Assembly: GCA_049840515.1 (NCBI GenBank)
Contig: JASGKW010000011.1
Coordinates: forward strand, 186,001 to 250,000
Reading direction: 5' to 3'
Source: Muricomes sp049840515
GTDB lineage: Bacteria > Bacillota > Clostridia > Lachnospirales > Lachnospiraceae
Length of the DNA: 64,000 nt
Position numbers and translations under genes: made by a program. The notes below the pieces were generated by a model. It was not told where the DNA came from and did no database searches. It was given only the letters and a program-made list of their open reading frames with translations. Shown here one piece after another: positions 47,742 to 58,292 of this stretch (position 1 is its first letter; every line of letters starts with the position of its first letter).

Positions 47742-48965
47742 ATGGAAATGGTAAAAGGCGGAGTGACCGCGGCTAAAGGGTTTGAGGCAGCATCAGCGGC
47801 TGCAGGGATTAAGTATCAGAACAGGACAGACATGGCACTTATTTATAGTAAGAAACCATGTAAGACAGCAGGAACATTTACAACGAATATTGTAAAAGCA
47901 GCACCTGTTAAATGGGATAAAAAAGTTGTACAGAGCGGAATCAAATCTCAGGCAATTATTGTAAACTCAGGTATCGCCAATGCATGCACCGGGGAGGAAG
48001 GATACAGCTACTGCGAGGAAACAGCCAATGCGGCGGCAAAAGCACTGGGAATTGAGGCAGAGGGCGTTCTGATAGGTTCCACCGGTGTCATAGGAATGCA
48101 GCTGCCTATGGACAAGCTGAAAGAAGGTATTTTGAAACTTTCTGCCAATAAAAATGGTTCTGAGGAGAATGGTACACTGGCGGCCAAGGCAATTATGACA
48201 ACGGACACCTTCCAGAAAGAGATTGCCGTTTCAATTCAGATAGGAGATAAGACTGTCACTATAGGGGGGATGGCAAAAGGGTCAGGCATGATTCACCCTA
48301 ATATGTGCACAATGCTTTCTTTCATTACAACAGATGCTGTTATTTCAAAAAAAGCATTGCAGAGGGCGTTGAGTGAAGATGTGGAAGACACTTACAATAT
48401 GATATCTGTGGATGGGGATACATCAACAAATGACACTGTGCTTCTTCTTGCAAATGGAATGGCAAAGAATGAAAAAATAAAATATGGCACAGAGGATTAC
48501 GAAAAGTTTGCAGAAGCTCTTCATGTGATAAATGAATATCTTGCTAAGAAAATAGCTGGTGACGGAGAAGGTGCAACTGCTTTATTTGAGGTGAAGGTGA
48601 CGGGAGCGTCCACAAAAAAACAGGCTAAAACACTTGCAAAGTCAATTGTATGCTCAAACCTGACGAAGACTGCCATTGCCGGACATGATGCAAACTGGGG
48701 ACGTATTTTATGCGCGATGGGCTACTCCGGCGCAGAATTTAATCCAGAGAAGGTGGATTTATTCTTTGAAAGCAAGGCAGGTCGAATTCAGATTATAGAG
48801 AATGGTACTGCTGTAGGCTACAGCGAGGAAAAAGCAACGGAGATACTGTCTCAGCCTGAGGTCACAGCGGTGGCGGACATTAAGGAAGGTGCAGAGAGTG
48901 CCTGTGCGTGGGGATGCGATTTGACCCATGGTTATATCGACATCAATGCAGATTACCGGAGTTAA
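47742..48965 (+). CDS. argJ: Bifunctional ornithine acetyltransferase/N-acetylglutamate synthase
   Basis: 407 residues, intact. GVTAAKGFEAASAAAGIKY, VNSGIANACTG, STGVIGMQLP, autocleavage site KGSGMIHPNMCTML with the new N-terminal Thr nucleophile, and HDANWGRILCAMGYSGAEF; ends GYIDINADYRS. Recycles acetyl from acetylornithine to glutamate. AAAGGAAA precedes the ATG. Confidence 0.96.
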   Translation: MEMVKGGVTAAKGFEAASAAAGIKYQNRTDMALIYSKKPCKTAGTFTTNIVKAAPVKWDKKVVQSGIKSQAIIVNSGIANACTGEEGYSYCEETANAAAKALGIEAEGVLIGSTGVIGMQLPMDKLKEGILKLSANKNGSEENGTLAAKAIMTTDTFQKEIAVSIQIGDKTVTIGGMAKGSGMIHPNMCTMLSFITTDAVISKKALQRALSEDVEDTYNMISVDGDTSTNDTVLLLANGMAKNEKIKYGTEDYEKFAEALHVINEYLAKKIAGDGEGATALFEVKVTGASTKKQAKTLAKSIVCSNLTKTAIAGHDANWGRILCAMGYSGAEFNPEKVDLFFESKAGRIQIIENGTAVGYSEEKATEILSQPEVTAVADIKEGAESACAWGCDLTHGYIDINADYRS

Positions 48966-48982
48966 GGAGGAATAGAAATACT

Positions 48983-49886
48983 ATGGACAAAAATATGCAG
49001 CAGTATCTGGACAAGGCACAGGTGTTAATTGAGGCACTCCCCTATATACAGCGGTTTAACCGAAAAATCATTGTAGTAAAATATGGCGGAAGTGCCATGG
49101 TTGACGAGGAGCTGAAACGGCAGGTTATTGAAGACGTCACCCTGTTAAAACTGGTTAGATTTAAACCTATTATCGTACATGGCGGGGGCAAGGAAATCAG
49201 CCGCTGGGTGGGCAAGGTTGGCATGGAGCCAAAGTTTACAAATGGGCTGCGTGTTACAGATGAAGATACAATGGAAGTTGTGGAGATGGTTCTCGGCAAG
49301 GTGAACAAAAGTCTGGTTCAGTTGGTGGAAGAGCTGGGAGTCCGTGCAATCGGAATCAGCGGCAAGGACGGCGGCCTGTTGAAAGTTGACAAGAAACTTT
49401 CAGACGGCGCAGATATCGGGTTTGTAGGTGAAGTAAAACAGGTAAATGGAGATATTCTCTATGACCTTCTTGAAAAAGATTTTCTGCCTATTATTTGTCC
49501 GGTAGGCCTGGACGATGAATATAATACCTATAACATCAATGCGGATGATGCGGCCTGTGCTATTGCCCGGGCGATGAAAGCGGAAAAGCTGGCCTTTCTG
49601 ACAGATATAGAAGGTGTTTATAAAGACCCGAATGATTCCAGAACTTTAATCTCAAGAGCTCAAGGTGGATGAAGCACGGAAACTGATGACCGACGGCTAC
49701 ATAGGAGGCGGAATGCTGCCCAAGCTTCAGAACTGCATTGATGCTATAGAAAATGGTGTTTCAAGGGTTCATATTCTGGACGGCAGAATTGCACATTGTC
49801 TGTTGCTGGAAATCTTTACAAACAGAGGAATCGGAACCGCAATTTTGGGCGGCGAGGAAAGCAGGTATTATCATGATGAACAGTAA
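48983..49886 (+). CDS. argB: Acetylglutamate kinase, frameshifted
   Basis: About 300 residues after repair of +1 at 49654-49655 (LIS-ELKVDEARKLMTDG). Motifs: KIIVVKYGGSAMVDE, PIIVHGGGKEIS, GLRVTDEDTMEVVEMVL, YNINADDAACAIA, FLTDIEGVYKDPND and GYIGGGMLPKLQNC. The ATG has AAGGAGGAA upstream; 17 nt after argJ. Second step of the pathway, usually feedback-inhibited by Arg. Confidence 0.95.
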
Positions 49887-51057
49887 AGTACAGGCAGGGC
49901 TGGATAACCTGCTTCAGGTATACAACCGTTTTCCTGTTGTTCTGGACCACGGGGACGGAATGTACGTGTACGACGCGGATGGGAAAAAATATCTTGATTT
50001 TGCAGCAGGTATTGCGGTTACAGGTCTGGGGCATAATCAGAAAGAATTGAATGAAGCATTGAAAGCGCAGATTGACAAATTATATCATACTTCCAATCTC
50101 TACCATCATGAAAACATTGGTGAGGCGGCACTGGCATTGAACAAGGCATCAGGCATGGACCGGGTGTTCTTTACAAACAGCGGCAGCGAGGCCAATGAAG
50201 GGGCAATGAAAGCGGCCAGACGGTACGCCTATACGAAGCAGACCGGACGGTATGAGTTTATTGCCATGGAAAATTCTTTTCACGGCAGGACCTTTGGCTC
50301 TGTATCTGTAACCGGCCATGATTCATACAGAGAGCCTTTTGAACCGGTACTTCCGGGGGTGCGCTTTGCGAAATTCAATGACCTGGAGAGCGTGAAGGCA
50401 CAAGTAAATGACAAAACCTGCGCGATTATTCTGGAACCACTTCAGGGTGAGGGCGGAATTAATCTTGCCACCCAGGAGTTTATGGAGGGAATACGCAAAA
50501 TCTGTGATGAAAATGATATTCTCATGATTTGTGATGAAATCCAGTGTGGAATGGGGCGAACAGGTGCGATGTTTGCCTGGCAGGGCTTCGGCGTAAAGCC
50601 AGATATTATCACGATGGCAAAGGCAATTGGAAACGGATTTCCGGTGGGAGCTTTCGCTATGACGGAGAAGGTGGCAGAATATTCTTTAAAACCAGGGGAC
50701 CATGGTACAACCTACGGAGGAAATCCTCTGGCATGCACGGCGGTAAAGGCAGTTCTGGAGATTTTTGAAAAAGAGCACATTTTAGAGCATGTAAATCAGA
50801 TTTCTCCTTACCTGACAAAGCGTATGGATGAACTGGCTGATAAATGGGATTGTATTGTACAGAGAAAAGGAAAAGGCCTGATTCAGGGGCTGCAGTTTAA
50901 TATACCTGTGTCAGAAGTGCTTCAAAAGGCAGTGGAGGAAGGTCTGCTGCTGATTCAGGCAGAGGGGAATGTAATCCGGTTTGTTCCGCCGCTGATTTTA
51001 GAAGAAAAACACATTGATGAAATGGTGGAGAGGCTGGAAAGAGTCTTGTCCAATTAA
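49873..51057 (+). CDS. argD: Acetylornithine aminotransferase
   Basis: 394 residues. Class III PLP aminotransferase: YLDFAAGIAVTGLGH, FFTNSGSEANEGAMKAAR, SFHGRTFGSVSVTG, ILEPLQGEGGI, LMICDEIQCGMGRTG, ITMAKAIGNGFP (PLP Lys) and HGTTYGGNPLACTA. The start is ATG 49873 (or 49876), overlapping argB by 14 nt; the open frame upstream to 49753 lies inside argB. A weak hairpin GGCTTT/AAAGCC (51065-51083) follows. Confidence 0.95.
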   Translation: MMNSKVQAGLDNLLQVYNRFPVVLDHGDGMYVYDADGKKYLDFAAGIAVTGLGHNQKELNEALKAQIDKLYHTSNLYHHENIGEAALALNKASGMDRVFFTNSGSEANEGAMKAARRYAYTKQTGRYEFIAMENSFHGRTFGSVSVTGHDSYREPFEPVLPGVRFAKFNDLESVKAQVNDKTCAIILEPLQGEGGINLATQEFMEGIRKICDENDILMICDEIQCGMGRTGAMFAWQGFGVKPDIITMAKAIGNGFPVGAFAMTEKVAEYSLKPGDHGTTYGGNPLACTAVKAVLEIFEKEHILEHVNQISPYLTKRMDELADKWDCIVQRKGKGLIQGLQFNIPVSEVLQKAVEEGLLLIQAEGNVIRFVPPLILEEKHIDEMVERLERVLSN

Positions 51058-51154
51058 AACATAGGGCTTTAAAATACAAAGCCAAACTTGCATAAGCAAA
51101 TAAAAACCAATCACATCGGGCATACTATTTTACAAAAACAGGAGGTATGAGGAT

Positions 51155-51587
51155 ATGATTGGTTTTTTTATTGCCCTGTTATCTGGTGCTCTTATGAGTA
51201 TACAGGGAGTATTTAACACACAGGTAACAAAGACAACGGGAATGTGGGTCGGCAACGGATGGGTTCAGCTTACCGCATTTCTTGTCTGTATAGTGGCATG
51301 GTTCTTTACGGGCAGAGAGAGTATTGCTGCAATTGGAAAGGTAGATCCCAAATATATGCTGCTGGGAGGGGTGATTGGCGCAGGCATCACCTGGACTGTA
51401 ATAAAAAGTATTGCTGCCTTAGGCCCGGCAAAAGCAGCTCTTTTGATTGTGATTGCCCAGTTGATTGTGGCCTATGTGATTCAGACTCATGGGCTTATTT
51501 GGAGTTGAAAAAGAGCCTCTGGAATGGAGGAAAGTGGGCGGTCTGGTTTTGGCGCTCATAGGAATTGCCATTTTCCAGTGGGAGTGA
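51155..51587 (+). CDS. DMT-superfamily (YdcZ-type) membrane protein, frameshifted
   Basis: About 143 residues after repair of +1 at about 51485 (YVIQ-LMGLFGVEKEPLEWRK). Four to five transmembrane segments: FIALLSGALMSIQGVFN, QLTAFLVCIVAWFF, LLGGVIGAGITWTVI, AALLIVIAQLIVAYVI and GGLVLALIGIAIFQW. The DUF606 pattern (SG-x-MS-x-QG-xxN) is visible. Probable small-molecule exporter, substrate unknown. GGAGGTATG precedes the ATG. Confidence 0.85.
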
Positions 51588-51641
51588 TAATGATTTCTAT
51601 ATGCATTTAATAAAAATGTAACAAAAACGTAAAAATATCTA

Positions 51642-51670
51642 TTGTAATTTAAACTATTATTCGTTACAAT
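51642..51670 (+). promoter_or_regulatory. comEA-like gene promoter
   Basis: TTGTAA (51642-51647), 17 bp, TACAAT (51665-51670), about 46 nt before the ATG. Confidence 0.5.
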
Positions 51671-51721
51671 ATTAATGTCCGGCGAGGGGATTCCATACAG
51701 CCTGAAGACTGTGAGGGAATT

Positions 51722-52381
51722 ATGAAGGACAGAAAAAATGCAGGAATCCGTAAGTTTTTATATGTAATTTTTGCCTCAGTGATACTGGCGGCAGGATGTA
51801 GCAGGGACAAGGCGGATGATTTGACTGAGTTGGAGTCGGGGCAGACCGCTGACGGGAAATTGGAGACAGCAGAAGAATCATCAGAACATGATGCAGGAAG
51901 TACAGGCGAGAACCATGTACAGAAGCAGAAAGAATCTGAGATGGTTTTTGTGTATGTCTGTGGTGCGGTGAAGGCTCCGGGAGTATATGAATTGACTGGC
52001 GACGCCAGGGTATATGAAGCAGTTGCAATGGCCGGCGGTGTAACAGAAGCTGCGGCAGGGGATGCTGTGAACCAGGCAAGAGTGGTTGCAGACGGGGAGC
52101 GCATTTATATACCTACGGCCCAGGAAGTGGAAAAAGGGATTGTAGACGGCTATACGCCGGAAGTAACAGGGACGGATAGAAAGACAGAGGGAAAGATAAA
52201 TATTAATACGGCTTTAAAAGAGGAACTCAAGACTCTGCCGGGAATCGGAGATGCAAAGGCAGACAGCATTATTTCTCACAGGGAATCTAACGGACCATTT
52301 CAGTCTGTCGAGGATTTGATGTTGATTGAGGGAATCAAAGAGGGAGTATTTGATAAAATAAAAGATAGGATTACAGTATAA
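51722..52381 (+). CDS. ComEA-like DNA-binding protein with a possible lipobox
   Basis: 219 residues. Signal region FLYVIFASVILAAGC suggests a lipoprotein (Cys about 27) rather than the usual anchor helix. SLBB domain (VYVCGAVKAPGVYELTG, about 77-135) and a C-terminal double helix-hairpin-helix (INTALKEELKTLPGIGDAKA, about 160-219). ComEA binds incoming DNA outside the membrane and hands it to ComEC, which is encoded about 3 kb downstream in this window. Confidence 0.9.
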   Translation: MKDRKNAGIRKFLYVIFASVILAAGCSRDKADDLTELESGQTADGKLETAEESSEHDAGSTGENHVQKQKESEMVFVYVCGAVKAPGVYELTGDARVYEAVAMAGGVTEAAAGDAVNQARVVADGERIYIPTAQEVEKGIVDGYTPEVTGTDRKTEGKININTALKEELKTLPGIGDAKADSIISHRESNGPFQSVEDLMLIEGIKEGVFDKIKDRITV

Positions 52382-52423
52382 CTCTGCAGCGGTATTACTG
52401 TTGCAGAGTGACTGGCAAACCTC

Positions 52424-52453
52424 AAGGTGGATGCATGGACATCCATTTTGATT
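52424..52453 (+). terminator. Terminator after the comEA-like gene
   Basis: TGGATG (52428-52433) with CATCCA (52440-52445), extended with G-U pairs, then TTTTGATTTT. A further hairpin ACTCTGCA/TGCAGAGT lies at 52381-52409. Confidence 0.6.
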
Positions 52454-52492
52454 TTGGGGAACCGGTATATCATGGGGTAAGGGAAGAAGAGT

Positions 52493-53182
52493 ATGGGCAA
52501 AAAGAAAATCTTAGTAGTGGATGATGAAAAATTAATCGTAAAAGGGATTCGTTTTAGTTTGGAGCAGGACGGCATGGAGGTTGACTGTGCCTATGACGGC
52601 GAGGAGGCACTGGAATATGCCAGGAACTGTGAATATGACCTGGTTCTTCTGGATGTAATGCTTCCGAAGGTGGATGGATTTCAAATCTGCCAGCAAATCA
52701 GGGAATTCTCGGATATGCCTGTTGTCATGCTGACAGCAAAAAGTGAGGATATGGATAAGATTCTGGGGTTGGAATATGGCGCAGATGATTATATTACCAA
52801 ACCTTTCAATATTCTGGAAGTAAAAGCACGTATCAAAGCTATCATGCGGAGAACTGCAAAGCGGGAAGAACCTGCAAACAGTCCGGTTATTGTGAAAGGT
52901 GCTATGCGTATTGACTGTGAGAGCCGCAGGGTGTTCATCGGCGAGCGTGAAATCAACCTGACTGCAAAAGAATTTGACGTGCTGGAGCTTTTGGCAATGA
53001 ATCCAAATAAGGTGTACAGCAGGGAGAATCTTCTGAATCTGGTATGGGGATATGATTATCCGGGGGATGCCAGGACGGTGGATGTTCATATAAGACGTCT
53101 GCGTGAGAAGATAGAGAAGAATCCAAGCGAGCCCAAATATGTACATACAAAGTGGGGAGTTGGTTATTATTTCCAGGGATGA
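52493..53182 (+). CDS. OmpR/PhoB-family response regulator
   Basis: 229 residues. Receiver domain: VVDDEKLI (acidic pocket), phospho-acceptor in LLDVMLPKVDGF (about residue 54), MLTAKSED and YITKPFNI (Lys). Winged helix-turn-helix C-terminus with TAKEFDVLELLAMNPNKVYS and RTVDVHIRRLREKIE. Paired with the overlapping histidine kinase gene. The ATG is preceded by GGGAAGAAG. Confidence 0.95.
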   Translation: MGKKKILVVDDEKLIVKGIRFSLEQDGMEVDCAYDGEEALEYARNCEYDLVLLDVMLPKVDGFQICQQIREFSDMPVVMLTAKSEDMDKILGLEYGADDYITKPFNILEVKARIKAIMRRTAKREEPANSPVIVKGAMRIDCESRRVFIGEREINLTAKEFDVLELLAMNPNKVYSRENLLNLVWGYDYPGDARTVDVHIRRLREKIEKNPSEPKYVHTKWGVGYYFQG

Positions 53183-54625
53183 TTTTCAGATTAAATACAA
53201 GTTTAAATATAATGGTAAATTTCTAAAAAGCCTGCGGTTCTGCATCATACTTTTGATCCTGGTGGTGTCTATGATACCATGCATCGCTGCCTACAGCGGG
53301 ATTATCAAAGCTTATGAAAAGAGAGCCGTCTCTTTGCGGACCGCGGATATACAAAATCAATGTACAATTCTAAGTAATCAGCTGAACAGCTATAATTATC
53401 TGGCGGATACATCTTCCGAGGTTATCAACGCAAATTTAACCCAATTAACAAATATATATAATGGCCGGGTAATGATTGTGGACAAGGATTTACGGGTGAT
53501 TAAAGATACTTACAGCCTGGATGAAGGCAAGACAATGGTATCTGAGGATGTCATCAAGTGTATGGAAGGCAGCAGTACAAATTACTACGACAAAGAGAAC
53601 CGGTATATCGAGGTGACTTCTCCCATTATGGTGGGCAAATCCAAGGAAATATCGGGTGTAATGCTTGCCAGCGTCTCTACAGATACCATTGAAGACAGTC
53701 TGAAAATACTGCATACAAAGGGCGGCACCATTGTAGGTATCGTATTCGTGTTAATGCTTGGGTTGAGTCTTTTTTTGGCTTGGTGGGTTGTGAAGCCTCT
53801 CCACAGAATTACAGAATCTATTGAGGATGTGTCGGAAGGGTATGACGATGAGGTACTTCATGTGAATACCTTTACGGAGACGAGGCAGCTCTCTGAAGCT
53901 TTCAATAAGATGCTGGGCCGCCTGAAGCAGCTGGATGAGTCCAGGGAGGAGGATTTGTGTCCAATGTGTCCCATGAATTGAAGACACCGCTGACTTCCAT
54001 GAAAGTGCTGGCGGACTCCCTTTTAGCTCAGGAGGATGTGCCCATAGAATTATATCAGGAATTTATGGGGGATATTGCCAAAGAAATTGACAGGGAAAAT
54101 GACATCATTACAGACTTGCTGACACTGGTCAAAATGGATAAGACTGCTCAGGATATGAATATTAAGCCAGTCAATATCAATGAGTTGATGGAGCTGATTT
54201 TAAAGCGCTTGAAGCCGATTGCCGAGAAGCAGAATGTAGACTTGGTTTTAGAGACATTCCGCCCTGTGACTGCGGAAATTGATGAGGTGAAACTGACGCT
54301 TGCATTTTCTAACCTTGTGGAAAATGCTATTAAATATAACCATGAGAACGGCTGGGTTCACGTTTCACTCAATGCAGACCACAAATATTTTTATTTGAAA
54401 GTGGCAGATTCAGGTATGGGAATACCTGAGAGTGACCAGGCACATATTTTTGAGCGTTTTTATCGTGTGGACAAGTCCCATTCCCGGGAAATCGGAGGTA
54501 CCGGGCTTGGGCTTGCAATTGCAAGAAATGCGGTGATTGTACACAGGGGGTCTATTAAGGTGCACAGCAATGAAGGCGAGGGAACTACATTTACAGTTAG
54601 AATTCCGTTGACTCATGTTGTGTAA
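53139..54625 (+). CDS. Sensor histidine kinase, frameshifted
   Basis: About 490 residues after repair of -1 near 53951-53953 (SREE-FVSNVSHELKTP). TM1 (FCIILLILVVSMIPCIAAY), an extracellular sensor (about 55-185), TM2 (IVFVLMLGLSLFLAWWVV), HAMP, the HisKA box SHELKTPLTS and ATPase boxes NLVENAIKYN, DSGMGIP and GGTGLGLAIA. The start is uncertain: ATG 53139 lies within the regulator gene, and an ATG at 53179 would need one more -1 shift (MIFRLK-YKFKYNGKF). Ligand unknown. Confidence 0.9.
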
Positions 54626-54649
54626 ATCCTATTGCGGAGGTAGCATGCT

Positions 54650-55582
54650 ATGAAAAGAAAAACAGCAGGAATGCTTTTAGCCCTGTTTTGCTCACTCCTT
54701 TTTCTGTCAGCCTGTGCCAAACGGACGGATGTAGGAGAAGGAGATTCTTATATATATTGTCTCAATTCTGACAGAACGGGTCTGATAAAGATTTCCTTTC
54801 AGGGAAAAGAGACAGAACCTGAAAAAGCAGCGAAAGAAATGCTGAAAGAGCTGGAAAAACCGGCAGAGGATATTGAATACACAGCGCCTGTTCCGAAAGG
54901 GGTCAAAGTAAATAAATGCAAGCTGGAGGGTGAGATTCTTTATCTTGATTTTAATGAAGAATATAAGAAGATACCACCTCTGGAAGAAAAGCTGGTGAGA
55001 GCTGCAATTGTAAAATCTATTGTAAAGATAGACGGAATCAGCGGCTTGTGGTTCACTGTTGAGGGTGTAGATTTAAGTGACAGTGACGGAAAAGTTATGG
55101 GCTATTTGAACGAGGATGATTTTGTGCAGAATACAGGTTCTTCTCTTAATTCTTATGAGACAGCAACTTTGACATTATATTTTGCGAATAAAACAGGGGA
55201 TAAACTGGTTGCCCAGACCGTAGAGGCAAAATACAGCAGCAATATGTCAAAAGAAAAGCTGATTGTAGAGAAGCTGATGAAAGGGCCTAAGAAAAATACT
55301 GCATACCCCACAATGAATCCGGAAGTGAGTCTCTTAAGTGTTACAATTAAAGATGGGATTTGTTACGTCAACCTGGATGATGAATTTCTTAACGGAGAGA
55401 TTGATGTAAAGCCGGAGATTACAATTTATTCTATCGTCAATTCTCTGGTGGAAGGAACCACAGCGGGAAAAGTTCAGATTACAGTAAATGGAGAAAGTAA
55501 TATTTCTTATATGGAGACAGTTGATTTGACCCAGCCTCTCCAGGGGGATAAAAGCTGGGTGGAAAACGAGGGGGAAGAATGA
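54650..55582 (+). CDS. Lipoprotein with two GerMN domains
   Basis: 310 residues. Lipobox LFLSAC (Cys about 22). Two GerMN-type domains (about 30-150 and 165-300), the second with LTLYFANKTGDKLVAQTVEA then ICYVNLDDEFLNG. In the spore germination protein GerM and in lipoproteins next to two-component systems (LpqB type) this domain is thought to act at the wall. Follows the kinase by 24 nt, so it may tune or report to it. The stop overlaps the comEC start. Confidence 0.88.
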   Translation: MKRKTAGMLLALFCSLLFLSACAKRTDVGEGDSYIYCLNSDRTGLIKISFQGKETEPEKAAKEMLKELEKPAEDIEYTAPVPKGVKVNKCKLEGEILYLDFNEEYKKIPPLEEKLVRAAIVKSIVKIDGISGLWFTVEGVDLSDSDGKVMGYLNEDDFVQNTGSSLNSYETATLTLYFANKTGDKLVAQTVEAKYSSNMSKEKLIVEKLMKGPKKNTAYPTMNPEVSLLSVTIKDGICYVNLDDEFLNGEIDVKPEITIYSIVNSLVEGTTAGKVQITVNGESNISYMETVDLTQPLQGDKSWVENEGEE

Positions 55583-57901
55583 TAAAACGGCCTCTGTGTG
55601 CGGCCTCAGTTCTTTTTCTGGGTATACAGGTCATTCTTACCGGAGGGATTCACCTGACACCAGGCTGGAATCCCCTCCAGTCTGGAACAGGGCATAGAAG
55701 GAAAGGCTCCGGCAGATGTGGAGGGAACGGTTTACCGAAGGGAAGAAAGAACAGAGTACGATATATTATATTTGAAGAATAATCAAGTTCACTTAAATCA
55801 TCAAATCTTTCAGGAATCTAAAATTCTAGTTTATATCAAAACAAAAAATCAAGCAAAAATTGGGAATCGAGTAAAACTTTCCGGTGAGGCAGGTGTGTTC
55901 GATGAAGCCAGAAATCCAGGAAACTTTAATCAAAAATTTTATTATAATAAAGATGGGGTACATGTCTATGTATGGGCGGAAGAACTGAAGGCCAGCGATT
56001 CAAACGTTTATGTCATTCAGGAAAATCTGGCTGTAATCCGCAAAGAATGGAAAAATATACTGATAAAATATATGGGTGAGTATTATGGAAACAGCATGAG
56101 CGCTATTATTCTGGGGGACAAGGGCGAACTGGATAACAGTGTGAAGGATTTGTACCAGAAGAGCGGGATAGGCCATATTCTTGCAATATCCGGTCTTCAT
56201 ATGTCCTTTTTGGGAAATGGTCTATACAGATTGCTGCGAAAAGCGGGGATACCCTTTTTGCCGGCGGGAGTGCTTGGAGGCTTATTTCTTCTGGCCTTTA
56301 CTGTGATGACAGGTTTTGGGGTGGCAAGTCTTAGAGCTTTTATTATGTTTCTTGTGAGGATTGGCGCCGATATAACCGGGCGGGATTACGATTTGCCTAC
56401 CAGCCTTGCGCTGTCAGCGGCGATAATTGCAGCATGGCAGCCGTTATATCTTTTTGACGCAGGTTTTCTGCTTTCCTATGGAGCTATGCTGGGAATTGCT
56501 GCGGTATCTCCCTGTCTGGAATTCTGTTTCCTGTCAGATAAAAAAGCCCGGTTTAAATGGGGTCAAACCTCAGCGTGGGAAGACCGGAGAATAAAATGTA
56601 CGAGAGAATTCTGTTCCAGTCTGGCGGTCAATCTGACACTTCTGCCAATCATGCTTTATTTCTTTTTTGAATTTCCACCATATTCTATTTTCTTAAATCT
56701 CCTTGTGATTCCTTTAATGTCCATTATTATGGGAGCTGGTGTTGCAGGCTCACTGATAGTACTTGTAAGCAGTAAGGCAGGGGAAATTCTGCTCGTTTCC
56801 TGCAAAGCTGTGCTGTACATTTATGAGAAATCCTGTGCCATAAGCCTGAACTTTCCGGGCAGCAGGATTATAACAGGGCAGCCTGGGAAAGGCACCATGT
56901 TTTGTTACTATTTGCTCCTGTTGATATTCTGCATTTTTATATATGTATGTAAAAATGAGTATGAAAATAAGGAAGAAGTAAAAAGAAAGTGTTACCTCTT
57001 TCTGGGCGAAGGGGCAAAAAAGAGAATGCTTGTGAGTTTGTCTGTGATGGCAATGGTATGCGTTTTCATTGTCACAGTCCATTTTACCTATGAGAAAAAA
57101 GGAGAAATCAAGATTACAATGGTGGATGTAGGACAGGGTGATGGAATTTACATAAAGGGGCCTGAGGGGAGAAATTATTTTGTGGATGGGGGCAGCAGTG
57201 ACGTCTCATCTGTAGGGAAATATAGAATAGAACCTTTTTTGAAATCTCAGGGTGTGGCAGTTCTGGATTATGCGTTCATTTCTCATGGAGATGCCGACCA
57301 TATGAATGGAATGGAAGAACTGCTGGAAAACCAGAAAATGGGAATCCGCATAAAGACCCTTGTACTGCCGCCCGAAGAAGTACAGGACGATAAATTAAGA
57401 GAACTTGCAGCAAAAGCAGCCAGGAACCAGACACGCGTGGCGGTGATGAAAGCGGGCAATACACTGACAGAAAAGAATATGAAAATGACTTGCATGGCAC
57501 CTGTGCCAGCATATAAAGGTGGTGCAGGAAATGCCGCATCCATGGTTTTAGCACTGGAATTTCAAGAGTTTGACATGCTCCTTACCGGAGATATAGAGGG
57601 AGAAGGAGAACAGCTTCTGGAAGAAAGCGGGGAATTAAAAAAATATGATGTCTTAAAAGCCGCCCACCATGGCTCCAAAAACTCAACCTCAGAAACATTT
57701 TTAAAACAAACAAAACCTGCAATTGCCTGGATATCGGCGGGGGTGGGAAATCAATACAAACATCCCCATAAAGAAACACTAAAAAGACTGGAAGAGGCGG
57801 GGAGCAGGATATACAGTACACAGCAAAGCGGAGCGGTGAGTCTGGTTACAGATGGAGAGAAGGCAGGAATCTCGCTTTATGTTAGAGATAAAGCTAAGTA
57901 G
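55579..57901 (+). CDS. DNA internalisation protein ComEC/Rec2, frameshifted
   Basis: About 774 residues after repair of +1 at 55672-55675 (CCC to CCCC; GWNPSSLEQGIEGKAPADVE). DUF4131 N-terminal OB domain (about 40-150), Competence domain with IGHILAISGLHMSFLGNGLY and many transmembrane helices (about 150-470), and C-terminal metallo-beta-lactamase domain (VDVGQGDGIYI, SHGDADHMNGMEEL, LKAAHHGSKNSTSETFL). Forms the channel for single-stranded DNA in competence. Full-length, so probably functional. Confidence 0.92.
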
Positions 57902-58036
57902 CAGATTAGCCTACATTTTGAATAGGGCAGACTCTGACAAAGATAAAAAAAAGCACACAAATGAGGTGGATATTTGAATGAAAATCAGATATAATACCTG
58001 TAACAAATGAGGGGCTTTAGAAGAGGAAGTGATAAT

Positions 58037-58283
58037 ATGTTGCCAATTAAAAAAAAAGAAATTTTGGAGAAAATATAGATTCCAGTGATAAATTAGAATT
58101 ATATCGTCTGATTGGCAATGGGTACAGAGCTATGTAGCAGATGACTTGTTGGAAATGATTGGGATTCGAATGGCAGCTTTTGATAATTATAATATCTTTT
58201 ATCTTTATGATAGTAAGGCAGATATAATACATATTATTCGGATACTTTATAATAAAGTAAATTGGAAGGATTTATTAAAATAA
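58037..58283 (+). pseudogene. Remnant of a type II toxin-antitoxin locus (RelB-like/ParE-like)
   Basis: The 5' part reads MLPIKKKEILEKI then, one shift later, DSSDKLELYRLIGNGYRAM-stop, like the N-terminus of a small antitoxin. Directly after it, in another frame (58143-58283), comes a RelE/ParE C-terminus: GIRMAAFDNYNIFYLYDSKA then HIIRILYNKVNWKDLLK-stop. The middle of both genes is missing, so an internal deletion is likely. AGAGGAAG precedes the ATG and a promoter-like TGGATA-17-TATAAT lies at 57967-57995. Confidence 0.6.
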
Positions 58284-58292
58284 GCGTGTAAA

